Assembly: GCF_034259325.1 (NCBI RefSeq)
Contig: NZ_JAXIVS010000009.1
Span: 124,001-188,000, forward strand
Reading direction: 5' to 3'
Length of the DNA: 64,000 bases
DNA from: Hyalangium ruber
GTDB lineage: Bacteria; Myxococcota; Myxococcia; Myxococcales; Myxococcaceae
Part shown: positions 18,448 to 26,415 of the stretch, one piece after another
Position numbering within the stretch: position 1 is the first letter of the stretch
Layout: each line of letters begins with the position of its first letter
The notes under the pieces: generated by a model
Seen by the model: only the letters and a program-made list of their open reading frames with translations
Databases searched by the model: none
Told to the model about the DNA's origin: nothing
Position numbers and translations under genes: made by a program

Positions 18448-19932
18448 CTAGCGCCGGTTGATCTCGTCTTCGATGTCCTGGCGGACCTTCGCGTAGACGC
18501 CGCTGTAGTCGTTGTAGGCCTCCGGAGACGCCTCGTAGAGCGCGGCCTCCCACGGACCCATCAAGGCGCCGCTGGCGGAGAAGTCGGGAGCCTCGGGATC
18601 CTCGATCCAGCGCTGGAGCGCGGCGCTGGCGACCCATTCCACCGACTTACTGGCCACGGCCTTCGCGCCCGGTACCGTGGGCGGGGTGATCGCCTGGGCG
18701 AGCCCACCCAGCAACCCGGCGAACCGCTCCCGGGACTCGCGCGTCGCTTCGAGCTCGTCCTTGTAGGTCCGCAGGGCGATGTCCGCACCCGCGCCCACCG
18801 TGCCTGACAGCGTCGCCAGCAGCGTGAGCGCGGCGGCGCGCTCGTCGCCAGGCGCGGCGTTGGTCACCTGGTCGATGATGGCCGCGCCGATGCGATCGGT
18901 GGACGCCACCACGTGATCAGCGACGGTGCCCCCATTCGGCATCTGGATGTTCGAGGCCTCCGGCGCGAACACCATCTTGGAGAAGAAGTCCGCCAGCGCC
19001 ACCTGCAGGTTTACCTGTGAGCGGTCCGCCTGGGGGACCGAGGCCTCCCGCACGAGCTGCTCGCCGTAGGTGCCGTAGAACCCCGCGAGCGCCTGGTACC
19101 GCTGCGCGTTCAGCCGCTCGGTGAGCTGCGGGTTCACCCCAGCCAACGCCTCGAAGAGCCCGCCGGACTCGAGGAAGTTCGTCATCAGCGTGAACGCCTC
19201 GGCGCGCTTGTCCTCGGGAATGGTGGCGGCGAGCTCCGGGGTCGAGGAGAGCGCGAAGTATGCCGCCGCGCGCATCCCATCTCCTTTCGGGCCGGCGGGC
19301 GCGTTGGCCAGCAGCATCTGCGCTACCCGATCGACCGAGCCGCCAGGGCGGCAGTTGTCCGGATTGAGCGAGAGCTGCTGGATGAAACTGGCCGCCTCTT
19401 CGGGCGACATGGCATCGAGGAACGCCGACATCTGCGCGTCGGTGATGAGGCCCTGCTCGTAGGCGCGCGCGACGCCGTTGGCCATCTCCAGGGATTGCTC
19501 GAGCGGCACAGGGGGCATCTGGCCCCCGGTGAACATCCATGCGTTCCCTGGGTTCGAGGCGACGTGCGCATAGAGGAAGTCGCGCTCCGCCTGGGAGAGG
19601 GTCGGATCGGCCAGGACCTCTGAGTAGAACCAGGGCTTGCCCAGCTCCGCGTCGACCCGATCGCGGAGTTCTTGCTGCCGCGCTTCGGTGAGCAGGGCGC
19701 CGGTGCCTGACGTGTCGGACTGGACCAGCGCGCTTGTGCTGGCCGCACTCGCCGCGACGGGGTTGCCAGTCAGGTTCGCCAGCGCGGCCCGCGGCGCTTC
19801 GAAGCCATCACGGAACTGAACGCCCGACGCGGGACGGGCCGCACCGGTGCCGACACCCGCGGGCGCCTTCGTCTCCAAGGCCTTCGCGATGGACTGCTGC
19901 ACTCCCGACCGCTGGATTCCGCCCGTGCTCAC
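18448..19932 (-). CDS. Hypothetical protein with Ser/Ala-rich DGFE leader
   Basis: The protein has 494 residues from a GTG at 19932 preceded by AGAGAGG. It has no Sec signal. The first 45 residues are Gly/Ala/Ser-rich and end in FRDGFE, then a largely helical body follows (AQMSAFLDAMSPEEAASFIQ, YFALSSTPELAATIPEDKR, then TLLATLSGTVGAGADIALRT). I do not recognise a domain. The leader with DGFE also occurs in the LysM/peptidase protein at 28489-30156, suggesting a shared export or sorting class. It is convergent with the CorC-like gene, with a weak 6-bp hairpin between. Confidence 0.75.
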   Translation of the reverse strand: MSTGGIQRSGVQQSIAKALETKAPAGVGTGAARPASGVQFRDGFEAPRAALANLTGNPVAASAASTSALVQSDTSGTGALLTEARQQELRDRVDAELGKPWFYSEVLADPTLSQAERDFLYAHVASNPGNAWMFTGGQMPPVPLEQSLEMANGVARAYEQGLITDAQMSAFLDAMSPEEAASFIQQLSLNPDNCRPGGSVDRVAQMLLANAPAGPKGDGMRAAAYFALSSTPELAATIPEDKRAEAFTLMTNFLESGGLFEALAGVNPQLTERLNAQRYQALAGFYGTYGEQLVREASVPQADRSQVNLQVALADFFSKMVFAPEASNIQMPNGGTVADHVVASTDRIGAAIIDQVTNAAPGDERAAALTLLATLSGTVGAGADIALRTYKDELEATRESRERFAGLLGGLAQAITPPTVPGAKAVASKSVEWVASAALQRWIEDPEAPDFSASGALMGPWEAALYEASPEAYNDYSGVYAKVRQDIEDEINRR

Positions 19933-20094
19933 GGTGAGTCCTCTCTTAAAATTCTCTTCGATATGGATTATCGGCCCGGCGCGCGTGCGTGTTGCCCCTC
20001 CACGGTGTGAGCCGCGCGGTGGAAGCCCCGGCTTGCTAAAAGCCGCACTGTGGGTGAAACATGCGCTCCCTGGAATTCCAACCCGAGGGTCCGC

Positions 20095-21972
20095 ATGAAG
20101 ATCCGCTGCTTCGATGCACGCATCCCGTTCGTCGTGCTGCCGCTGCTGACCGCTCTGGGTTGCGGCGGCATGTTGGAGGAAGAGGTTCCCGAACCGGGGC
20201 AGGAGGAGCAGGCGCTGAGCGGAAGCCTGCGGGGGAACACCATCTACGGTCGCTGGCTCGGCTCGGGCGGGCGGAACCCCTCCAGCCCGAGCAACCGGGT
20301 GTTCATCCTGGACCATGCGGGCCCGACGGCCACGGTGACGTTCACGCTCACCTCGGCGGCGGACACGTACCTCTACCTCCTGGACGCGAGCGGCAACGTG
20401 CTCGGCCAGGATGACGACAGCGGGGGCGGCTACAACTCGCGGTTGTCCGCCACGCTGGCTCCGGGGACGTACAAACTGGTGGCGGCGACCTACGCGGCGG
20501 GCCAGAGCGCCGAGTTCACGCTGAGCTCGGACAAGGCGCCCCTGCGCTTCTCCCAGCGGCTCACCCTCAAGGCGGCGACGCAGTTCCTCTGGGTCTACGA
20601 CGATCGCGGCACGGGCGCCTCGGACGATGTCTCCATCTGGCGCCCGAACCTCAGCCAGCACCCGGGTTTCTACTCGCTGGGCGACGTGGCCATGCCCGAC
20701 GGCGCGGGAGGGCCCTCCCCAAGGATGACGTTCGTGGTGCAGGGCGAGGGGGATCTGCTCGCCAGGCCCGTGGACTACACCTGGGTGTGGAGCGACTGGG
20801 GCTCGGGCGGGACGTACGATGGCTCCTTCTGGGAGCCAGTCGCGCCCGCGGGCTACACCTGCCTCGGCTCGGTGGGAGTGCTGGGCTACAACAAGCCCTC
20901 GACGGACCTGATCCGTTGCGTGAAGAGCGAGTACGTGCTGCCGGCCAACCCGAACTGGGTGTGGAACGACAGTGGCTCTGGCGCGGACCATGACGTGGCG
21001 CTGTGGCAGGCCGTGCCGGCGGATCATCGCGGCCTGCATGCGTCTACCTTCATCGCCCGGCCCAGCCACTCGGACACGGGCGGCAGCCGCTACTGGGCCC
21101 TCAACAAGAGCGCCACGGCGAACCCGGAGTTGACGGGGCTGCCGGTGGATGCGGCCACGGCGGTGGCCTTTGCCCCGCGTGTGTGGATGCACCCGGACGA
21201 GTCCTACTTCCCCTCATCCACGGAGTTCCACCTGGCCAACGTGCATGAGGCGGGCGGCTTCCTCGTGACGAACCAGTCGTTGGGGTGCGACTCCTGCACG
21301 GATCCCCAGTTCCTGGATGGCCAGCGGCCGGATCAGACGCCAGTGCCGGTGTACGCGGAGCTCATCACCCGAACGCAGGGGGGCGTGCCGACGAACGTCA
21401 CCGACGTGATCTATTGGATGTTCTACCCGTACAACAACGGCAAGCGGGTGTGCATCGGGTGGTACTCGCCCTGGGGGTGCGCGGGGGGCTACTCCACCTT
21501 CGGCAACCACGTGGGTGACTGGGAGCACGCGACGGTGCGCTTCGTGGATGGCCGCCCATCGCAGGTGTACCTGAGTCAGCATGCCAGCGGGCAGACGTTC
21601 AACTTCGGCGACAAGAGCCTGAGCCTGGTGGGGTGGCGCCCGGAGATCTACTCGGCGCAGGGCTCCCACGGCGTGTACCCGGACGCGGCGCGGCACATCT
21701 ACAAGAACCTGCCCAACGGCGACTTCCTGGCGGACGACACCGGACGCGGCATCGCATGGGACACGTGGAACTCCCTGGTTCCCTTCGCCTGGCAGCCGCA
21801 AGGGTCGTTCGGGGGGAGCCTGTCCTGGCTCAACCTCTCCAGCCGTTGGGGCAACCCGAAGTCGGGCTGCGAGTTCTCGGAGCCGGTGGCGGGGGAGTGC
21901 GTGCTCAATGACGGGCCGACAGGACCCATGTCCAAGAGCGCGTCGCAGCCAGACTTCCTGCCCCTGGATTGA
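20095..21972 (+). CDS. Vps62-related lipoprotein with PPC-like N-terminal domain
   Basis: The protein has 625 residues from an ATG at 20095 with GAGGG upstream. It carries a lipoprotein-like N-terminus (LLTALGC). Residues about 45-135 form a PPC-like beta domain (ADTYLYLLDASGNVLGQDDDSGG, LAPGTYKLVAATY). The rest matches the Vps62 family: repeated LWVYDDRGTGASDDVSIW, YTWVWSDWGSGG and WVWNDSGSGADHDVALW units, then VIYWMFYPYNNGKR, GNHVGDWEHATVRF and YSAQGSHGVYP. Vps62 domains occur in fungi and many bacteria, but no biochemical function is established. The protein is probably cell-surface anchored. Confidence 0.82.
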   Translation: MKIRCFDARIPFVVLPLLTALGCGGMLEEEVPEPGQEEQALSGSLRGNTIYGRWLGSGGRNPSSPSNRVFILDHAGPTATVTFTLTSAADTYLYLLDASGNVLGQDDDSGGGYNSRLSATLAPGTYKLVAATYAAGQSAEFTLSSDKAPLRFSQRLTLKAATQFLWVYDDRGTGASDDVSIWRPNLSQHPGFYSLGDVAMPDGAGGPSPRMTFVVQGEGDLLARPVDYTWVWSDWGSGGTYDGSFWEPVAPAGYTCLGSVGVLGYNKPSTDLIRCVKSEYVLPANPNWVWNDSGSGADHDVALWQAVPADHRGLHASTFIARPSHSDTGGSRYWALNKSATANPELTGLPVDAATAVAFAPRVWMHPDESYFPSSTEFHLANVHEAGGFLVTNQSLGCDSCTDPQFLDGQRPDQTPVPVYAELITRTQGGVPTNVTDVIYWMFYPYNNGKRVCIGWYSPWGCAGGYSTFGNHVGDWEHATVRFVDGRPSQVYLSQHASGQTFNFGDKSLSLVGWRPEIYSAQGSHGVYPDAARHIYKNLPNGDFLADDTGRGIAWDTWNSLVPFAWQPQGSFGGSLSWLNLSSRWGNPKSGCEFSEPVAGECVLNDGPTGPMSKSASQPDFLPLD

Positions 21973-22037
21973 CCCCGCTTCGCCTATGCTCCCGCCGGGC
22001 CGTACGCCCCTATTTCCCCTTCAGCCGGAGAACAGAC

Positions 22038-22652
22038 ATGTTCGGAAAACTCGCCGCGGATGCCCTCGGTCTCAGCGACATCGGCTCGGTCATTGCGCCG
22101 GCCGACTACGACAAGGTGGACGCTGACGACTATGTGATGCACGAGGATCAGGAGAAGATTTACTTCCTGATCAAGTCCAAGTCCGATGAGTACTGTTTCA
22201 CCAACAAGGCGCTCGTCCACCTCGACGGCACCAGCGCCGCCAGCAAGAAGCGCATGCTGCGTCGCTACACCTATGGCACCCACCCTGTCTCGAACGTGAT
22301 GCTCGAGACGGCTGGCACCATCGACATGGACGTGGAGATCAAGTTCCGCCTCGGCTCGAAGGACTTCTCGATCGACGTACACAAGAAGCACATCGAGCAG
22401 GTGAAGGACCTCTACAAGGCGCTGTTTCGCATCTCCGAGATGATGTACGAGAACGAGATGGCGCTCGGCCACGCCAAGGCGAGCGTCGAGGTCGCTTCCA
22501 CCACGCTCGGCCGTGGCCAGGCGGGCCAGCAGCCGATCGTGGAGGCCTTCAAGGAGCTCAACCAGGCCGCCTTCTCGTGGCTGGCCGGCGCTCAGCAGAA
22601 GTACTGGGTGAAGGACTTCGGCACCGTGTTCGAGCGGTACATCAAGTTGTAA
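22038..22652 (+). CDS. Bacterial PH domain (YvbH-like) protein
   Basis: The protein has 204 residues from an ATG at 22038 with GGAG at proper spacing. The first about 130 residues form a bacterial pleckstrin-homology-type beta domain (EKIYFLIKSKSDEYCFTNKAL, MLRRYTYGTHPVSNV and FRLGSKDFSIDVH). The C-terminal helix-rich part (VKDLYKALFRISEMMYENEM) fits the YvbH-type extension that mediates oligomerisation. There is no signal peptide. The start of the ADP-ribosylglycohydrolase gene is four bases downstream, so they are very probably co-expressed. Function is unknown. Confidence 0.82.
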   Translation: MFGKLAADALGLSDIGSVIAPADYDKVDADDYVMHEDQEKIYFLIKSKSDEYCFTNKALVHLDGTSAASKKRMLRRYTYGTHPVSNVMLETAGTIDMDVEIKFRLGSKDFSIDVHKKHIEQVKDLYKALFRISEMMYENEMALGHAKASVEVASTTLGRGQAGQQPIVEAFKELNQAAFSWLAGAQQKYWVKDFGTVFERYIKL

Positions 22653-22656
22653 TGCC

Positions 22657-23658
22657 GTGAAGTCCCTCTCTCACATAAAGGGCGCCATCGTCGGCCTCGC
22701 TGTGGGAGACGCGCTCGGCTACCCGGCCGAGTTCCGTACTCGGCGCCAGCTCCAGGAGGAGCTGGCGCCCGAGGGCATCACCGGATTCATCCGCCTGAAG
22801 GATCCCCGCTTCTCGCGCCCCTTCTTCACCGGGCCCGATCATCCGCCGGGCACCTTCACCGACGACACCCAGATGAGCCTCTGCGTGGCCGAGGCCCTGC
22901 TCGCCGCCGGCCGCGCGGACCGTGACACGCTGATGCGGGAGCTGGCGAGCCGCTTCGTCCAGTGGCACCGCTCCGAGGACAACAACCGCGCCCCGGGGGA
23001 GACCACCGGCATCGCCTGCGAGCGGCTGGCCTCCGGCGTGTCCTGGCGAGAGTCGGGCGTCGCCCACTCCAAGGGCTGCGGCGCCAACATGCGCGTGGCC
23101 CCCATTGGCCTCTACTACGAGGACCTGGACACGGTGGCCGAGGTGGCACGCGACGCGTCTCGCCTCACCCATGGCCACCCCGCGGCGCTCGAGGGCAGCG
23201 CCGCCGCCGCGCTGCTCGTGGCGCTCGCGCTCCAGGGCGCCTCGCCCGCGCACATGCACGCCGAGGTCATGCGCCGCTGTGGCGGCAGGAGTCCTGACTT
23301 CGACGCGTGCTTCTCCCGCGTCCCCGCGCTCATCGAGCTTCCTCCGGAGCAGGTCCTCATCGACCGGGAGCGGGGGCCACACGCGCTCGGCGAGGGTTGG
23401 GTGGCGGAGGAGGCCGTGGCCTGCGCGCTCTACTGCTTCTGGCGGCACCCGGACGATTACCGCACGGCGGTGCTCGAGGCCGTCAACACCGACGGGGACT
23501 CCGACAGCCTCGCCACCATCACCGGCTCCCTCTGTGGGGCGCGCGTGGGGCTGGAAGGCATTCCCTCCGAGTGGGTGGAGGGAGTCGAGCAGCGCGCCAG
23601 GTTGCTGCGACTGGGCGAGCTCCTGGCGGACGCCCGCTTGCTGCTCGCGGAGGGGTAG
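22657..23658 (+). CDS. ADP-ribosylglycohydrolase family protein
   Basis: The protein has 333 residues with a GTG start. DraG/ARH-type hydrolases remove ADP-ribose from proteins or nucleic acids using two divalent metal ions. Seen here are the N-terminal GAIVGLAVGDALGYPAE, the metal ligands TDDTQMS at 68-74, and the C-terminal metal cluster DGDSDSLATITG starting near residue 279, all intact. Cytoplasmic. It directly follows a PH-domain gene. No matching ADP-ribosyltransferase was recognised in the window, so the substrate is open. Confidence 0.9.
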   Translation: MKSLSHIKGAIVGLAVGDALGYPAEFRTRRQLQEELAPEGITGFIRLKDPRFSRPFFTGPDHPPGTFTDDTQMSLCVAEALLAAGRADRDTLMRELASRFVQWHRSEDNNRAPGETTGIACERLASGVSWRESGVAHSKGCGANMRVAPIGLYYEDLDTVAEVARDASRLTHGHPAALEGSAAAALLVALALQGASPAHMHAEVMRRCGGRSPDFDACFSRVPALIELPPEQVLIDRERGPHALGEGWVAEEAVACALYCFWRHPDDYRTAVLEAVNTDGDSDSLATITGSLCGARVGLEGIPSEWVEGVEQRARLLRLGELLADARLLLAEG

Positions 23659-23685
23659 GATGCCGTAACGCCTCCAAGGACGGCC

Positions 23686-24306
23686 ATGTACACGCCCCGC
23701 CACTTCAAGGTCGATGATCCGAACGTTCTCTTCGAGCTGATGCGGCGCTACAGCTTCGCGACGCTCGTCACCGTGGAAGAGGGCGTCCCCGTCGCGACAC
23801 ACCTGCCGGTCATCGTCCGGCGGGAACCGGAAGGGGACCGGTTGCTGGGCCATGTGGCTCGGGCCAATCCTCAGTGGAAGGGGCTGAGCACCACGCGTGA
23901 GGTGCTGGTCATCTTCGAGGGCCCGCATGCCTATGTCTCGCCCTCCTGGTACGCGAAGGCACCGAATGTGCCCACTTGGAACTATGCGGTCGTCCATGCC
24001 TACGGGAGCGCTCGCCTGATCGAGGAGCCCGCGGCGGTGGTGGATGTGCTCCGCGAGCTGACGAACCTTCACGAGTCCCGCTTCGAGCAGCCCTGGCGGA
24101 TGGAGTCCGCGGAGGCGTACGTGAAAGGGTTGCAGGGGGGAATCGTCGCCTTCGAGCTGTCGATCACCCGGTTGGAAGGCAAGCTCAAGCTGAGCCAGAA
24201 CAAGAGCAGCGAGGACCGGGCGGGTGTCATCGCGGCACTGCGCCGGAGTGAGGATGCCCTGGACCGGGAACTCGCGGAGCTGATGGCTCGTCACGCTTCT
24301 CCCTAA
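23686..24306 (+). CDS. FMN-binding negative transcriptional regulator (PaiB-like)
   Basis: The protein has 206 residues. The start MYTPRHF, and motifs FATLVTVEEGVPVATHLPV, LLGHVARANPQWK, VLVIFEGPHAYVSPSWYA and VPTWNYAVVHAYG, match the PaiB family of FMN-binding split-barrel proteins. Residues near the C-terminus (GIVAFELSITRLEGKLKLSQN) are also conserved. In Bacillus, PaiB is a negative regulator of sporulation and protease genes; in many bacteria it is only known as an FMN-binding protein, so a regulatory role here is inference. It is 27 bases after the ADP-ribosylglycohydrolase gene. Confidence 0.9.
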   Translation: MYTPRHFKVDDPNVLFELMRRYSFATLVTVEEGVPVATHLPVIVRREPEGDRLLGHVARANPQWKGLSTTREVLVIFEGPHAYVSPSWYAKAPNVPTWNYAVVHAYGSARLIEEPAAVVDVLRELTNLHESRFEQPWRMESAEAYVKGLQGGIVAFELSITRLEGKLKLSQNKSSEDRAGVIAALRRSEDALDRELAELMARHASP

Positions 24307-24352
24307 AACGTGCCTTGCCTGCCCCGGGTGTTACCCTCGGGTGCGGACGGGT

Positions 24353-25618
24353 ATGGCGAAGGATTCGGACGACAGGCTCCGCGACACGCTCAACTACCTC
24401 GAGCAACTCCTGGGGCGCGAGGCACGCACGCACATCGAAGGGCGGATGCCGGCGATCGGCACTGTTCCGGCGGACCAGCTCTCCGCGCAGATCAGCGTCG
24501 GCGGTGATCGCGGCTGGTTCCACAACCCCACGGAGACGTCACGGCGGCGCGCACTGCGCGCCACGGCGCTCGCCGCCATCGTGCTGAACAACGTCAACGC
24601 CGTCACGGTCCAGAACCTGCTGGCCAATGCCGCCGTCCGCGGAACCATTGATGGCGCGCTCCAAGGCCGCTGGCGTGCCTATGACGGGACCGTGGACATC
24701 GACACGCTGCGTCCACGCCTGGCGCAGCTGCGGGACTACTCGCTGAACTTCCTGCGGGCCTGTCCCGTCCTGCCCTGCGATGGGCTGCTGAGGCAGCCCC
24801 ACCACGTCGACTATGGGCTCGTCACCGTGGATGGCGCTGGCGTGGATCCGATGGTGTCACCGATGGTGCTGACTCCCAGCGGGATGCCCTTCTATGCCTT
24901 CAAGCTCACGTACGCTCCCGTCACGAAGCGGGCACAGGGCTTGAACATGTACTTCCTGCCGTGGCGCTCCGCGCGCATCACCGGAATGACACTGCCGGCA
25001 GCGGGGGGCCCGAACCTGTTCTTCACGGCCGGGATCAACGGCTGCTCCGTCTTCGTGGAGGGGCCCACCAACAACCCCATCGTCTATCACGCAGGTATCA
25101 CTCCGCCCTGGCCGGACATGGACGCCGCGCTACCTGGGGCCGTGCGCTTCGCTCGGCTCCGCGATGACGCCGCAGCGGTCTGGCGGTACCTGTTCTTCCT
25201 CCGCTCCCAGTTCACGCGGCGCGCCAGCGACAACTTTGGCGAGGTGAACAAGGCGCACTACATCGCGGATGGGACGCTCGACCCCCAGGGTGCGAAGACG
25301 ACCCGACGCGTCGATCAGTTCCGCCAGCAGATCACCGCTGCCTGGGCCTTGCCACCGCATAACCTCGTCGTCACCAGCTGTGCGGCCTGGGGCTCGGTGT
25401 TCGGAGTCCGCAGCGGACTCGGACACTGGAGCTTCTACTTGCAGGAGAACGCCACCATCAATTTCACGGACGCCCATGGCGTTCGCTACGCCACGTCCCG
25501 GCTGCTGCGGCTCAGCAAGTTCTACCCGCGCCTGCCCGCCTACGAGCATCTGCCCATCCACAGGGCGCAGGTGCCGGATCTGCGAGACCTCGGGGACTCG
25601 GTGATTCGGATCGGTTGA
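24353..25618 (+). CDS. Hypothetical protein, unrecognised
   Basis: The protein has 421 residues from an ATG at 24353; a GTG at 24341 would add four. Neither has a strong ribosome site. A helical N-terminal third (DDRLRDTLNYLEQLLG, RRRALRATALAAIVLNN) is followed by a beta-rich middle (PFYAFKLTYAPVTK, then MYFLPW) and NLFFTAGINGCSVFVEG leading to PIVYHAG. The NGCSV...VYHAG pattern resembles segments seen in some secreted effector-like proteins, but I cannot name the family. There is no signal peptide. Codon use matches neighbours. Confidence 0.7.
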   Translation: MAKDSDDRLRDTLNYLEQLLGREARTHIEGRMPAIGTVPADQLSAQISVGGDRGWFHNPTETSRRRALRATALAAIVLNNVNAVTVQNLLANAAVRGTIDGALQGRWRAYDGTVDIDTLRPRLAQLRDYSLNFLRACPVLPCDGLLRQPHHVDYGLVTVDGAGVDPMVSPMVLTPSGMPFYAFKLTYAPVTKRAQGLNMYFLPWRSARITGMTLPAAGGPNLFFTAGINGCSVFVEGPTNNPIVYHAGITPPWPDMDAALPGAVRFARLRDDAAAVWRYLFFLRSQFTRRASDNFGEVNKAHYIADGTLDPQGAKTTRRVDQFRQQITAAWALPPHNLVVTSCAAWGSVFGVRSGLGHWSFYLQENATINFTDAHGVRYATSRLLRLSKFYPRLPAYEHLPIHRAQVPDLRDLGDSVIRIG

Positions 25619-25680
25619 GTTGTATTCAGGGTTGGCTCGCGCCGGCGTTCCGCCCGTGGGGGGCGTGCTATATCGAGCCC

Positions 25681-26367
25681 ATGAAACGGACCATCGTCGT
25701 GTGTGGCCACGGGCCTGGAATCTCCGATGCGGTGGCGCGCAGGTTTGGCAAGGAAGGGTTCGCGGTCGCGATCGTCGCTCGCAACGCGGAGCGTCTGAAG
25801 GCCTCGGCCGAGGCGCTCTCCGCCGCTGGCATCACCGCGAAGGCTTTCTCCTGCCAGCTGGGTGATCCCCAGGCCGTGCGTGCGCTCATCCGCGATGTCC
25901 GCGCGTCGCTCGGGCCCGTCGCGGTGCTCCACTGGAACGCGTACACCGGCGGGGCCGGCGATCTGACGACCGCGCCCGCCGAGGAGCTGCGCACGCCCCT
26001 CGACGTCGCGGTGACCGGGCTGGTGGCCGGTGTGCAGGAAGCGCTGCCCGATCTCAAGAAAGAGAAGGGCGCGGTGCTCATCACGGGTGGCGGGCTCTCG
26101 TCCTACAACCCGAAGGTGGATGCGCTGGCGGTCTCTTGGGGGGCCATGGGGCTGGCGGTGGCGAAGGCCGCGCAACACAAGACCGCCGGGCTGCTCCATC
26201 AGAAGCTCGCGGGCGACGGTGTCTACGTGGGCGAGATCGTCGTCCTCGGGCAGGTCAAGGGCACCGCGTTCGACTCCGGCCAGGCCACGCTCGAGGCGTC
26301 GGACATCGCCGAGAAGTTCTGGCAGCTGCATCAGGGCCGCACGGAAGCCACCATCAACTTTCCGTAG
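25681..26367 (+). CDS. Atypical short-chain dehydrogenase (SDR) lacking catalytic Tyr/Lys
   Basis: The protein has 228 residues from an ATG at 25681. The N-terminal Rossmann motif GHGPGIS (9-15) is SDR-like, followed by VAIVARNAERLKA and HWNAYTGG in the place of NNAG. The usual catalytic S...YxxxK is not present: after ITGGGLSSYNPKVDALAV the expected YxxxK region reads SWGAMGLAVAK, so Tyr and Lys are missing. It may bind NAD(P) without classical dehydrogenase activity, or belong to the atypical NmrA/sepiapterin-like set. It is 49 bases upstream of the radical SAM gene on the same strand. Confidence 0.82.
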   Translation: MKRTIVVCGHGPGISDAVARRFGKEGFAVAIVARNAERLKASAEALSAAGITAKAFSCQLGDPQAVRALIRDVRASLGPVAVLHWNAYTGGAGDLTTAPAEELRTPLDVAVTGLVAGVQEALPDLKKEKGAVLITGGGLSSYNPKVDALAVSWGAMGLAVAKAAQHKTAGLLHQKLAGDGVYVGEIVVLGQVKGTAFDSGQATLEASDIAEKFWQLHQGRTEATINFP

Positions 26368-26415
26368 CGAACCCGCTCCGAGGGGAGCCACTGCTCCCCC
26401 ACACCGAGGTTCCGC

